Shown here piece by piece: positions 43,130-51,488 of a stretch of DNA of 64,000 nucleotides. Position numbers and translations under genes: made by a program. The stretch lies in assembly GCF_900618535.1 (NCBI RefSeq), contig NZ_UYJA01000003.1, positions 310,001-374,000 on the forward strand. The letters are read 5' to 3'. The stretch is from Pseudomonas bubulae (GTDB taxonomy: Bacteria; Pseudomonadota; Gammaproteobacteria; Pseudomonadales; Pseudomonadaceae). The notes beneath the pieces were generated by a model. That model was not told the DNA's origin. It saw only the letters and a program-made list of their open reading frames with translations, and did no database searches. Each line of letters starts with the position of its first letter. Positions within the stretch are counted from its first letter, which is position 1.

Positions 43130-43840
43130 CTAATTTGCTGGAGAGGGTTGGAATTGCACAACTTCCTGCTCGCTCAGCGCCCGGTACTCGCCGGGGGCCA
43201 GCAGGCTGTCGAGCACCAAGGGGCCGATGCTTTCGCGGTGCAGGCGCACGACCTTGTTGTTGAAGAAGCCAAACATGCGTTTGACCTGATGATAACGGCC
43301 CTCAACGATGCTCAGGCGGGCACTACAAGGGCCAAGCAGTTCCAGCCCGGCGGGCTGCGTGGTCAGGTCTTCAAAAGCGAAATAGACGCCCTCACGAAAT
43401 TTGCTGATATACGCGTCGGTAATTTCCTGCTCGGTCTCGACGTAATACACCTTGGGCATCTTGGTCTCGGGCTGAGTGACATGACGCGACCATTGGCCGT
43501 CATTGGTAATCAGCATCAACCCGCTGGTGTTGAAGTCCAGCCGACCTGCGATATGCAGGTCGTGTTTGTCCGGCTCATCCAGCAAGTCGATCACCGTAGG
43601 ATGTTCCGCATCCTGGGTGGCGCTTACACATCCGGGTGGCTTGTGCAGCATGAAGTAACGCGCCGGTTTGCCTGCCTGCAAGATTTGCCCGTCGAACTCA
43701 ACCTGGCTGAATGCCCGGATTTCGTGACGTGGATCGCAGATAACCTGCCCATCAACCTGGATACGCTTCTCTATCAGGAGCAAACGTACTTGCTGGCGGT
43801 TGAACTGGGGGCGGTTGCTCAGAAAACGGTCTAAACGCAT
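43130..43840 (-). CDS. rsuA: 16S rRNA pseudouridine(516) synthase
   Basis: RsuA makes pseudouridine 516 in 16S rRNA. The ATG at 43840 (MRLDRFLSNRPQFNRQQV) gives 236 residues. An N-terminal S4 RNA-binding domain is followed by the catalytic Asp motif AGRLDFNTSGLMLITNDG and KVYYVETEQ. EGRYHQVKRMFGFFNNKVV lies near the C terminus. Confidence 0.93.
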   Translation of the reverse strand: MRLDRFLSNRPQFNRQQVRLLLIEKRIQVDGQVICDPRHEIRAFSQVEFDGQILQAGKPARYFMLHKPPGCVSATQDAEHPTVIDLLDEPDKHDLHIAGRLDFNTSGLMLITNDGQWSRHVTQPETKMPKVYYVETEQEITDAYISKFREGVYFAFEDLTTQPAGLELLGPCSARLSIVEGRYHQVKRMFGFFNNKVVRLHRESIGPLVLDSLLAPGEYRALSEQEVVQFQPSPAN

Positions 43841-43873
43841 AGCGATCAATCACAAGGAATTCATGCGCGTATC

Positions 43874-44095
43874 TTACGTGAGGCTCTGCGCCCTTGCAGG
43901 CGGCAATTGACTTGCAACGTTCGCGCAACGTGGGCACAGGCAGGCGAGGTCACGTAGCTCAAGTGGTAATGCCTGTATGACCTTGGGATCAATATTGACG
44001 GTATGGCACCAGCAGGATTGAGCCGCGATATCCGGGCTGGCCATGGCGCAGTCGTTTCGAGCGCCGCATGCTGGGCACAGGTCAGGGGTGGTCAT
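43874..44095 (-). CDS. Cysteine-rich CWC family protein
   Basis: The 73-residue protein has two cysteine pairs at each end: LCPACGARNDC plus SCWCH, then LACLCPRCAN. This is the small CWC zinc-ribbon-like type common beside rsuA in Pseudomonas. It begins MTTPDLCPACG. Function is unknown; it may bind zinc. Confidence 0.8.
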   Translation of the reverse strand: MTTPDLCPACGARNDCAMASPDIAAQSCWCHTVNIDPKVIQALPLELRDLACLCPRCANVASQLPPARAQSLT

Positions 44096-44204
44096 TTCAG
44101 CATGTCCATGGAATTTGTTGATGGCTTGATAATAATCCTTACAAGGGTAGGAAAACGATCGTTATTTATAATCAGTGTGGAGGTTGGCTCTTTTTGATTA
44201 GGTG

Positions 44205-44236
44205 CTGAGGATAAAGAAGATCGCACGTATCCTCAG
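44205..44236. other. Inverted repeat in AT-rich gap
   Basis: CTGAGGATA (44205-44213) and TATCCTCAG (44228-44236) are perfect 9-bp arms around 14 bp, about 110 bp before the secreted-protein gene. The surrounding 44096-44345 stretch is AT-rich compared with its neighbours. It could be a regulator site or a weak terminator. Confidence 0.4.
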
Positions 44237-44345
44237 GAAATTCCCTACATAATAACCTGTTGTTAAATAATAATGTCCGTTTAGGATTGGGGGGGCGGCA
44301 AGTTGCTTGTCGTGAACAATTTTCAGTATTTGATTGGGGGCGTAT

Positions 44346-44783
44346 ATGAAATACGTGTACTTGTTGTGTGTGATGTTGTTTTATTCTTCGGTTTCTTTAG
44401 CCAGTGTGGTTGAAAGTTGTCCGCGTGCTGAAACCGTGACGCTCAGAAATGGTATCTATACGGCGCCAGCCAATGCTTCCGCAGCTGAATGGATCGCTGT
44501 GGCAAGCGCCCCGACAGCGTCACCGTTGCAAACATTCGAAGCCGCTGTTTTTTATCCAGCCAATAACGAGGCAGGGTCTACGGGGCGGATCGGGTATTGC
44601 GAGTACAGGGCGGCGGACAGGTCACTTCTGAACTTGCATTATAATAATCCGGATGCTTCCGGTGACGCCATGACTCTGGTGGAGGCTAGAAACTGGAAGA
44701 TGTATACCAGCGGGTTTGGGCTGGCTTTTTATGAGTGCAACTCATCTGACACCAATGGGTGCTCGTTTTCGGTACGGAATTGA
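44346..44783 (+). CDS. Small secreted protein, DUF3757-like
   Basis: The ATG at 44346 gives 145 residues: a signal peptide (MKYVYLLCVMLFYSSVSLA) and a mature part of about 125 residues. ESCPRAETVTLRNGIYTAP, the central YCEYRA and the end FYECNSSDTNGCSFSVRN hold paired cysteines suited to disulfides. The layout resembles the DUF3757 proteins of pseudomonads, function unknown. Base composition is more AT-rich than the core genes, suggesting accessory origin. Confidence 0.75.
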   Translation: MKYVYLLCVMLFYSSVSLASVVESCPRAETVTLRNGIYTAPANASAAEWIAVASAPTASPLQTFEAAVFYPANNEAGSTGRIGYCEYRAADRSLLNLHYNNPDASGDAMTLVEARNWKMYTSGFGLAFYECNSSDTNGCSFSVRN

Positions 44784-44971
44784 TTTGCGTGTCCGGTAAT
44801 GCCTTATCCAGCTGATGCGGCCAGGCAGGGAGTCTGGCTGACTACTCTGCATGGCTGTGGGGTGTGAATTCGAGAGTGTTTGGTTGGTTTCTTAGATATT
44901 GAATGAAGTGTGCGCGGTTTTTTATATCTTCCGATGGGGCGGGAGCACTGTCTTTGGTTTGAGAGGTTTTT

Positions 44972-45439
44972 ATGTATATTCGCGTTATAACTGTTGTTTT
45001 AATAAGTGCATCCTTGTCTGCTTGTATAAATTATCCTGTGTATCCCAGGCACCATCAGCGAGCCGACGTGCGTTCCGCCCCACTGTTAAATCAGGGCGTA
45101 AATAGCCCTGTGGTCAGGCAAAAAGTTAAGGCGCCGCTTATTCGGCGCGAAAAGCTGAATCAGCAAAGGATCAATAGCCCTGTGCTTGTGCGAGAGGTTC
45201 AGGCGCCGCTGATTCAGCGCGAACAGCTGAATCAGCAAGGGGTCAATAGTCCTGTGCTTGTGCGAGAGGTTCAGGCGCCGCTTATTCAGCGCGAACAGCT
45301 GAATCAGCAAGGGATCAATAGTCCTGTGCTTGTGCGAGAGGTTCAGGCGCCGCTGATTCAGCGCGAACAGCTGAATCATCAAGGGATTAATAGCCCTGTG
45401 CTTGTGCAAGAGGTTCAGGCACCCCTCATTCAGTATTAA
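44972..45439 (+). CDS. Lipoprotein with 24-residue tandem repeats
   Basis: The 155 residues start with a lipoprotein signal ending in the lipobox LSAC (Cys near residue 18). After a short linker the protein is nearly all tandem 24-residue units of the form [20 protein letters not shown] plus VREV, about five copies, the first and last diverged. The DNA repeat period is 72 bp. Repeats alternate hydrophobic and Gln/Asn-rich segments with a conserved Asn-Ser-Pro. I do not recognise the family. It follows the secreted protein gene by 188 bp. Confidence 0.75.
   Translation: MYIRVITVVLISASLSACINYPVYPRHHQRADVRSAPLLNQGVNSPVVRQKVKAPLIRREKLNQQRINSPVLVREVQAPLIQREQLNQQGVNSPVLVREVQAPLIQREQLNQQGINSPVLVREVQAPLIQREQLNHQGINSPVLVQEVQAPLIQY
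45125..45439. repeat. 72-bp in-frame tandem repeat
   Basis: Units begin at 45125, 45197, 45269, 45341 and a truncated one at 45413. Copies 2-4 differ at only a few bases, mostly silent, so the array expanded recently. It codes for the repeats of the lipoprotein. Confidence 0.92.
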
Positions 45440-45593
45440 AGGTTCAGCAAGATCAGCGTTCACGGTCGAACCGGCAATGACCCCGGCACAAGCACCTGAC
45501 CCGCTTGCATGGCGCCGGACGCGACGGATGGGGATGTTGACAACAGGGACGGGGTTTTCTAGTGTCCGCCCCATTGTTTCTCAGGACTTACCC

Positions 45594-46286
45594 ATGACCC
45601 CGGATGACCGTATAAAACTTGAACCTGTCTGGAAACAGGCATTGCGTGAGGAGTTCGATAAACCTTACATGGCCGAGCTGCGCGAGTTCCTGCGCCAGGA
45701 ACATGCGGCCGGAAAAGAGATTTACCCACCGGGTCCGCTTATTTTCAATGCCCTTAACCTGACGCCGCTGGACAAGATCAAGGTGGTCATTCTTGGTCAG
45801 GACCCTTATCACGGCCCCGGTCAGGCCCATGGTTTGTGTTTTTCAGTACAGCCCGGTATCCCGACACCGCCGTCGCTGGTCAATATCTATAAAGAGCTCA
45901 AGCGTGACCTGAATATTGATATCGCCCCTCACGGCTGCTTGCAACACTGGGCAGAGCAGGGCGTTTTGCTGCTCAATACGACGATGACGGTGGAGCGCGC
46001 CAATGCCGCCTCCCATGCCAAGAAGGGCTGGGAGCATTTTACTGACCGGATTATCCAGGTGGTCAGCGAGCAGCAACCCAAGCTGGTGTTCCTGCTGTGG
46101 GGCGCCCATGCCCAGAGCAAGCAAAAACTGATCGATGCGACCAAACACCTGGTGCTGACGTCGGTGCATCCATCGCCGCTATCGGCGTATCGGGGCTTTA
46201 TAGGCAACGGCCACTTCAGCCGAACCAACAAGTTCCTTGAGCAAAACGGCCTGGCTGCGATCGACTGGAAACTGCCACCGGTTTAA
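45594..46286 (+). CDS. ung: Uracil-DNA glycosylase
   Basis: Ung removes uracil from DNA in base excision repair. The ATG at 45594 gives 230 residues; the frame is open upstream to 45402 but that stretch overlaps the lipoprotein repeats and is not family-like. The catalytic motif [14 protein letters not shown] and the C-terminal [11 protein letters not shown] are complete. Confidence 0.96.
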   Translation: MTPDDRIKLEPVWKQALREEFDKPYMAELREFLRQEHAAGKEIYPPGPLIFNALNLTPLDKIKVVILGQDPYHGPGQAHGLCFSVQPGIPTPPSLVNIYKELKRDLNIDIAPHGCLQHWAEQGVLLLNTTMTVERANAASHAKKGWEHFTDRIIQVVSEQQPKLVFLLWGAHAQSKQKLIDATKHLVLTSVHPSPLSAYRGFIGNGHFSRTNKFLEQNGLAAIDWKLPPV

Positions 46287-46346
46287 GTCATGACTCAGCG
46301 GTACAAGGCACACTCAGCGCAATAGCCGGTGTGCCAGCACTTGTTG

Positions 46347-47390
46347 TCAGGAAGGGTTGGCTTCATCCTGGCGAGCCCAATAGCGGAACAGGGGTTCAGC
46401 CAAAAACAGCACGAAGATCAGGCGCATCACCTGCAACGCGGTAACCAAGGGCACTGACAGTTGCAATGTTTCTGCGGTGAGGCTCATTTCTGCAATGCCG
46501 CCCGGCATCATCCCCAGGGTCATCGAGCGCAGATCGAGTTGGGTAAGGGCACTCAAGCCCAGTGCGCACAGGCTGGCTATCAACATGGTCAGGGCTGTGC
46601 CCAGCAGGGTTTTACCGATAAAAGACGGCGCCCGCCGAAAGAATGCCCGATTGAAATGACAGCCCAGCCCGCTGCCAATCAGCCACTGCCCCATCTGACT
46701 GCTGCCGTCTGGCAGGCCTATATGCAAATCCCATAAAATACTCACGCCGGCACTGACCAGCAGCGGCCCGAACAACCACGGGTTTGGCTGGCGCAGGCGT
46801 TGCCAGATCCAGGCCAGCAAGGCACCTGCCGGAAACAGCACCGCCAGCCAATAGAAGTTAATTGAGGCAGGGTGTACGGCAGGAGCACCTTCGCCCAGCA
46901 GGTACTTGAAGGCTGCCGGAACGCACAGCACAACGGTCAGTACGCGCAGGCTCTGCCCAGCAGCGACGCGGCTCAATACGGCGCCATTGCGTGCGCCGAG
47001 GTTGACCATCTCCCCCGAACCGCCGGGCATGCTGGAGAAGAACGCAGTGGCGCGATCCTCACCGCTGCGGCGCATCAGCCATACACCGATCACACTCGAC
47101 ACACTGGTGAGCAGGGCGCCCGCCAGGATCAGCCAGAAATGCGCCAGCACCTGCTCCATCACCACAGGTGTGAAATGCAGGCCGATACCGATGCCCACAA
47201 TCCACTGCCCGCATTTACGCCCGCCGGGAATCTCGGCCAGTTGCCAGGGTGTCAGGCAACGCACCAGGATGATCGCCAGCAGAGAGCCGACCATCCACGG
47301 TAACGGCCAGCCGATCTGGCTGGCGAGGTAGCCGCCAGCCAGGCCGATCAGCGGCGTGCCCCACCAGTGCTTGAGTCCTGAATCAGGCAT
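46347..47390 (-). CDS. AbrB family membrane protein
   Basis: The 347 residues have about ten predicted membrane spans and two repeats of the AbrB-type domain (SSMPGGSGEMVNLG in the first half, LGMMPGGIAEMSLTAETL in the second). E. coli AbrB is known by name as a regulator, but the sequence looks like a transporter. It begins 8 bp inside the end of tctA and so is the last gene of the tctCBA unit, which suggests a linked transport role. Confidence 0.8.
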   Translation of the reverse strand: MPDSGLKHWWGTPLIGLAGGYLASQIGWPLPWMVGSLLAIILVRCLTPWQLAEIPGGRKCGQWIVGIGIGLHFTPVVMEQVLAHFWLILAGALLTSVSSVIGVWLMRRSGEDRATAFFSSMPGGSGEMVNLGARNGAVLSRVAAGQSLRVLTVVLCVPAAFKYLLGEGAPAVHPASINFYWLAVLFPAGALLAWIWQRLRQPNPWLFGPLLVSAGVSILWDLHIGLPDGSSQMGQWLIGSGLGCHFNRAFFRRAPSFIGKTLLGTALTMLIASLCALGLSALTQLDLRSMTLGMMPGGIAEMSLTAETLQLSVPLVTALQVMRLIFVLFLAEPLFRYWARQDEANPS

Positions 47391-48897
47391 TGGCCAGGGC
47401 GCGACGTTGGGCGCTGCGTTTGCGCCAGATACGTATGACAGGCAGCAACAACATGATTGTCGTCAGTACCCAGACACCCAGGGTGATCGGGCTCGCCCAC
47501 AGGATATCCAGCGCACCGTTGGATATCGACAGTGCGCGACGCAGGTTCTGCTCCATCAGCCCGCCCAGAATGAACCCCAACAATACCGGAGACAGCGGGA
47601 AGTCGAGCTTGCGCAGGATATAGCCGAAGATGCCGATACCGATCATCAGGAACAGATCGAAGGTGGTCGCGTGCACGGCGTATACACCAATGGCCGTGAT
47701 GATGGCGATTGCGGGCACCAGCGCCCAGTTAGGCACCGACAGAATCCGGGTGAAGATACGGATCATCGGGATGTTGAGGATCACCAGCATGACGTTGGCG
47801 ATAAACAATGACGCGATCAGACCCCAGACGATATCCGGCTGCTGCTGAAACAACAGCGGGCCGGGGGTGATGTTGTACAGCGAGAGGGCGCCGATCATCA
47901 CTGCCGTGGTGCCCGAACCCGGCACGCCCAGGGTCAGCATGGGTACCAGCGCCCCACAAGCGGAAGCACCGATTGCGGTTTCGGGGGCCGCCAGACCGCG
48001 CATGTCACCCTCGCCGAATTTGCCGGAAGTACCCGCCAGGCGTTTTTCCGTCATATAGGACACGGCGCTGGCCAGTGTGGCACCTGCACCCGGCAGGACG
48101 CCCATGATAAAACCGAGCAGCCCGCAACGGATATTCACCGCGAATACCGCAGACGCTTCCTTGAAATTGAACATCATGCGCCCGGTGGCCTTAACCGCTT
48201 CCTGGCCGCGATGGGTTTTTTCCAGCAGCAACAGGATTTCGCTGATGGAGAACAACCCCAGTACCAGCACGACAAATTGAATGCCGTCAGTCAGGTGGAT
48301 GTTGTCGCCGGTGAAGCGGTATACGCCACTGTTGGCATCAATCCCCACGCAGGCCAGAAACAGGCCGATAAGCGCAGCGATAAAGGTTTTGAGCGGACGG
48401 TCCCCGGCCATGCCGCCGAGGCAGACAATGGCAAACACCATGAGCACGAAATACTCCGCCGGGCCGAAGGCTATCGCCCACTTGGCCAGTAGCGGAGCAA
48501 ACAGCACCATGCCGCAGGTGGCGATAAAGGCGCCAATAAATGAGCTCCAGGCCGACAGCGACAACGCCACGCCAGCCAGGCCTTTACGCGCCATCGGGTA
48601 GCCGTCGAAGGTGGTCATCACGGTCGAAGCTTCGCCAGGGATGTTCAGCAGGATCGAGCTGATACGCCCGCCGTATTCACAGCCCAGATACACCGCCGCC
48701 AGCAGGATCAGCGCCGATTCCGGTGGCAGGCCCAAGGCAAATGCGATGGGGATCAGCAGGGCGACCCCGTTGATTGGGCCAAGCCCCGGCAGCAGGCCGA
48801 CCACGGTGCCGATCAAGGTGCCGCACAGGGCTGTGACCAGATTGTACGGGCTGAGCGCGACGCCGAAGCCCTGGCCCAAATAGCCGAAAGTATCCAT
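47383..48897 (-). CDS. tctA: Tricarboxylate transporter, large membrane subunit TctA
   Basis: This is the 12-span membrane component of a tripartite tricarboxylate transporter that takes up citrate-like acids using an ion gradient. From the ATG at 48897 it has 504 residues. GTLIGTVVGLLPGLGPINGV and the second-half MLTLGVPGSGTTAVMIGAL are the two conserved glycine-rich loops. A longer frame to 48975 overlaps tctB and is rejected. Confidence 0.95.
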   Translation of the reverse strand: MDTFGYLGQGFGVALSPYNLVTALCGTLIGTVVGLLPGLGPINGVALLIPIAFALGLPPESALILLAAVYLGCEYGGRISSILLNIPGEASTVMTTFDGYPMARKGLAGVALSLSAWSSFIGAFIATCGMVLFAPLLAKWAIAFGPAEYFVLMVFAIVCLGGMAGDRPLKTFIAALIGLFLACVGIDANSGVYRFTGDNIHLTDGIQFVVLVLGLFSISEILLLLEKTHRGQEAVKATGRMMFNFKEASAVFAVNIRCGLLGFIMGVLPGAGATLASAVSYMTEKRLAGTSGKFGEGDMRGLAAPETAIGASACGALVPMLTLGVPGSGTTAVMIGALSLYNITPGPLLFQQQPDIVWGLIASLFIANVMLVILNIPMIRIFTRILSVPNWALVPAIAIITAIGVYAVHATTFDLFLMIGIGIFGYILRKLDFPLSPVLLGFILGGLMEQNLRRALSISNGALDILWASPITLGVWVLTTIMLLLPVIRIWRKRSAQRRALANA

Positions 48898-48898
48898 A

Positions 48899-49357
48899 TC
48901 AGTCCTCCAGAACGTCGAGCAGGCCAAGCGGCAGCGGAACGTCCATGGCTTTATCAAAGAGTAAATAAAGGCCAACGCTCACCAAGCTGATGATCACGCT
49001 GCTGGGCAGCCAGCGACCGCCATACAGACGCGCCAGCGGGATGCCGACCAGGATGCTGCTGAGGATAAAACCGAGAGGTTCGAAGGTGCCGGCGAAGATC
49101 AGCAACAGCACGATACACAGGCCGATCTTGGTCAGGGTTTCACGATCCAGTTTGGGGTCATCTTCGCTGTGCACCACGGGGGAGGGGCGAAAGATCATGT
49201 AGGCCAGCCCCAATCCCATTAATGCCAGCATCAGCAAAGGGAAAGCGCGAGGACCAACGGGTTCGTAGGAAAAGGCTGCCTGATAAGGCCAGGCCATCGC
49301 CGCCAAACCGGCGCAGACAAGCAGCAGGGCCGAAGCAAATACGCGTTGTGCAAGCAT
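48899..49357 (-). CDS. tctB: Tricarboxylate transporter, small membrane subunit TctB
   Basis: The 152-residue protein has about four predicted membrane spans, the usual form of the small TctB subunit, and ends 1 bp before tctA. FSYEPVGPRAFPLLMLALMG is typical of the family. Together with TctA it forms the inner membrane channel. Confidence 0.9.
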   Translation of the reverse strand: MLAQRVFASALLLVCAGLAAMAWPYQAAFSYEPVGPRAFPLLMLALMGLGLAYMIFRPSPVVHSEDDPKLDRETLTKIGLCIVLLLIFAGTFEPLGFILSSILVGIPLARLYGGRWLPSSVIISLVSVGLYLLFDKAMDVPLPLGLLDVLED

Positions 49358-49414
49358 GGTTCACTCCTGGGCTGTGCCCCTGGGTGCAAGGGCACAGCCA
49401 GTGGTCGGCGGCGG

Positions 49415-50392
49415 TTACTGGATCAGGCCGAATTCCTGGGCCAGTACTTTGTAGTCAGCCACCTGCTTTTTCACATAGGTGTCCAGCTCCGGGCCGGTCA
49501 TGGCGAAGGGGAACAGTTCGCGCTGATCACGCAAAGTGGCGAAATCTTCGGAGGCCAGCAGCTTGTCAAAAGCCTCTTTCCACCAGGCGTACTCTGCATC
49601 GCTGACTTTTGGCCCCAGGTAGAAGCCGCGTACGACAGGCCAGACAATGTCGTAGCCCTGTTCCTTGGCCGTCGGGATGTCCTTCATCTCCGGCTCATCG
49701 AGGCGCTCGTTGGCGAATACGGCGAGCAGGCGCATATCACCGCTCTGGATATGGGGCATGGAGTCGGAAATATCTGTACTGCCTACCTGAATATGGCCAC
49801 CCAGCAGCGCGGTAGCGATTTCACCGCCACCCTCCAGGGCCACATAACGCAGGTCACGGGGGTTGATCCCGGCGGCCTTGGCGATCAGGGCGGTCTGCAT
49901 CCAGTCCTGGCTGCCCACGGTGCCGCCTGAGCCAATGACCACTTTGCTCGGGTCTTTTTTCAGGGCCTGAACCAGATCATCGAGATTTTTGTAGGGCGAG
50001 TCCTTCTTCACCGCAATGGCCCCGTAGCTGGTGCCGACCGCTGCCAGCCAGCGTACGGCGCTTTCATCGAAGCGGCCGAACTTGCCCTGGGCCAGGTTAA
50101 GCAATGAGCCACTGGACCAGGCTACCAGGGTGCCAGCATCGGCCGGGCGCTGGGCGACCACGGCGTTGTAGGCAACAGCCCCCACGCCACCCGGCATGTA
50201 GGTCACACGCATGGGTTTGCTCAGCAGCTTCTCGTTGACCAGTGCGCTTTGCGCCAGTTTGCAGGTCAGGTCAAAGCCACCGCCAGGGGACGCCGGGGCA
50301 ATGCATTCGGGGCGTTTGGGTTCAGCCAGCAGTTGGCCAGTGAAGAGCATGCAGCCGGCCGCAATAGCCAGAGTGCGCAGGGGCAGTTTCAT
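49415..50392 (-). CDS. tctC: Tricarboxylate-binding periplasmic protein TctC
   Basis: The 325-residue solute-binding protein has a signal peptide ending LLA before EPKRPECIAPASPGGGFDLT (20). APASPGGGFD is the substrate-binding loop of the TctC family. It is the first gene of the minus-strand unit tctC-tctB-tctA-abrB, divergent from the two-component genes tctDE. Confidence 0.93.
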   Translation of the reverse strand: MKLPLRTLAIAAGCMLFTGQLLAEPKRPECIAPASPGGGFDLTCKLAQSALVNEKLLSKPMRVTYMPGGVGAVAYNAVVAQRPADAGTLVAWSSGSLLNLAQGKFGRFDESAVRWLAAVGTSYGAIAVKKDSPYKNLDDLVQALKKDPSKVVIGSGGTVGSQDWMQTALIAKAAGINPRDLRYVALEGGGEIATALLGGHIQVGSTDISDSMPHIQSGDMRLLAVFANERLDEPEMKDIPTAKEQGYDIVWPVVRGFYLGPKVSDAEYAWWKEAFDKLLASEDFATLRDQRELFPFAMTGPELDTYVKKQVADYKVLAQEFGLIQ

Positions 50393-50816
50393 AGTGTCTC
50401 CTCAGGAATTTTTGTTTTTATAGAGCAGTTTTTGATTGTGCAAATTCATCGCTGCAGAGCCGATCCTCGGCCGTAGTGAGGGCAGTGTGCAGGCAGCACA
50501 AAGCGGCTCGCAGGCGCAGAGGCGCATGGGGCTAGTACGGAAAAAATATAGAGATGGCGGGCTTTTGGCTGATAAGTCAGCATGCAGGTGCTCCATTATT
50601 GTTCTTATTGGCGAAAACGCTTCGAGGCGTTTTTCGGGCCGTTATGCAGCGCATGACGGCGACAGGCATTACTGTCAGTCTCGCGATGCTAACCGGCCAA
50701 CCTTTCGCTAACCTTTCAAAACAGATTCACTGTTTTTGCGCTTCACAGCACTCCTGCCGTCTGTAAACTCCGCGCACAAAAGGCTGCGGCCAGGACAAAA
50801 AATCGAGGTAAAACCG
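50393..50816. promoter_or_regulatory. Divergent control region of tctC and tctD
   Basis: The 424-bp gap between tctC and tctD should hold both promoters and the TctD sites. It contains one terminator-like hairpin, CGAAAACG and CGTTTTTCG, at about 50612-50635. No porin gene is present; the small frames here have no family resemblance. Confidence 0.6.
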
Positions 50817-51488
50817 ATGCGTGTGCTTTTGGTCGAGGATCAGCTACAGCTGGCCGAGAGTGTTGCCCAAGCCCTGAAAGGCACAGGCCTGACCGTGGAT
50901 GTATTGCATGATGGCGTAGCCGCCGACCTGGCCTTGAGCAGTGAAGAGTATGCCGTGGCAATTCTGGATGTAGGCTTGCCGCGCATGGATGGTTTTGAAG
51001 TGCTGGCGCGTTTGCGAGGCCGTGGCAAAACCTTGCCGGTGTTGATGTTGACTGCGCGCAGTGACGTCAAGGACCGGGTTCACGGGCTTAACCTGGGGGC
51101 CGATGATTACCTGGCCAAGCCATTTGAGCTGACGGAGCTGGAAGCCCGGGTCAAGGCGCTGCTGCGGCGCAGTGTGCTGGGTGGTGAGCGGCTGCAGCAA
51201 TGCGGCGCCCTGGTGTACGACCTCGGAACCCGGCGCTTCACCCTTGGTGATGAGCTGCTGGTGCTGACCTCCCGCGAGCAGGCGGTACTGGAAGCGCTGA
51301 TAGCGCGCCCTGGCAGGGTCATGAGCAAGGAGCAACTGGCCGCTCAGGTGTTTGGCCTGGATGAGGAGGCAAGCCCGGACGCCATCGAGATTTACATTCA
51401 CCGACTGCGTAAAAAACTCGACGGCCAGGCAGTGGCGATCGTGACGTTCAGGGGCCTGGGGTATTTGCTGGAAGGCCGCGATGTTTAA
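50817..51488 (+). CDS. tctD: Response regulator TctD
   Basis: The 223-residue OmpR-type regulator has a receiver domain with the phospho-acceptor D51 (AILDVGLPRMDGFE) and the acidic E7-D8, and a C-terminal winged helix (ILTSREQAVLEAL-like core). The ATG at 50817 follows GAGGTAAAACCG. It overlaps tctE by 8 bp and is divergent from tctCBA, so it should activate citrate uptake. Confidence 0.93.
   Translation: MRVLLVEDQLQLAESVAQALKGTGLTVDVLHDGVAADLALSSEEYAVAILDVGLPRMDGFEVLARLRGRGKTLPVLMLTARSDVKDRVHGLNLGADDYLAKPFELTELEARVKALLRRSVLGGERLQQCGALVYDLGTRRFTLGDELLVLTSREQAVLEALIARPGRVMSKEQLAAQVFGLDEEASPDAIEIYIHRLRKKLDGQAVAIVTFRGLGYLLEGRDV

Noticed and set aside
45125..45439. CRISPR-like array
   Set aside because: The 72-bp units are contiguous, without spacers, and keep one reading frame of a lipoprotein.
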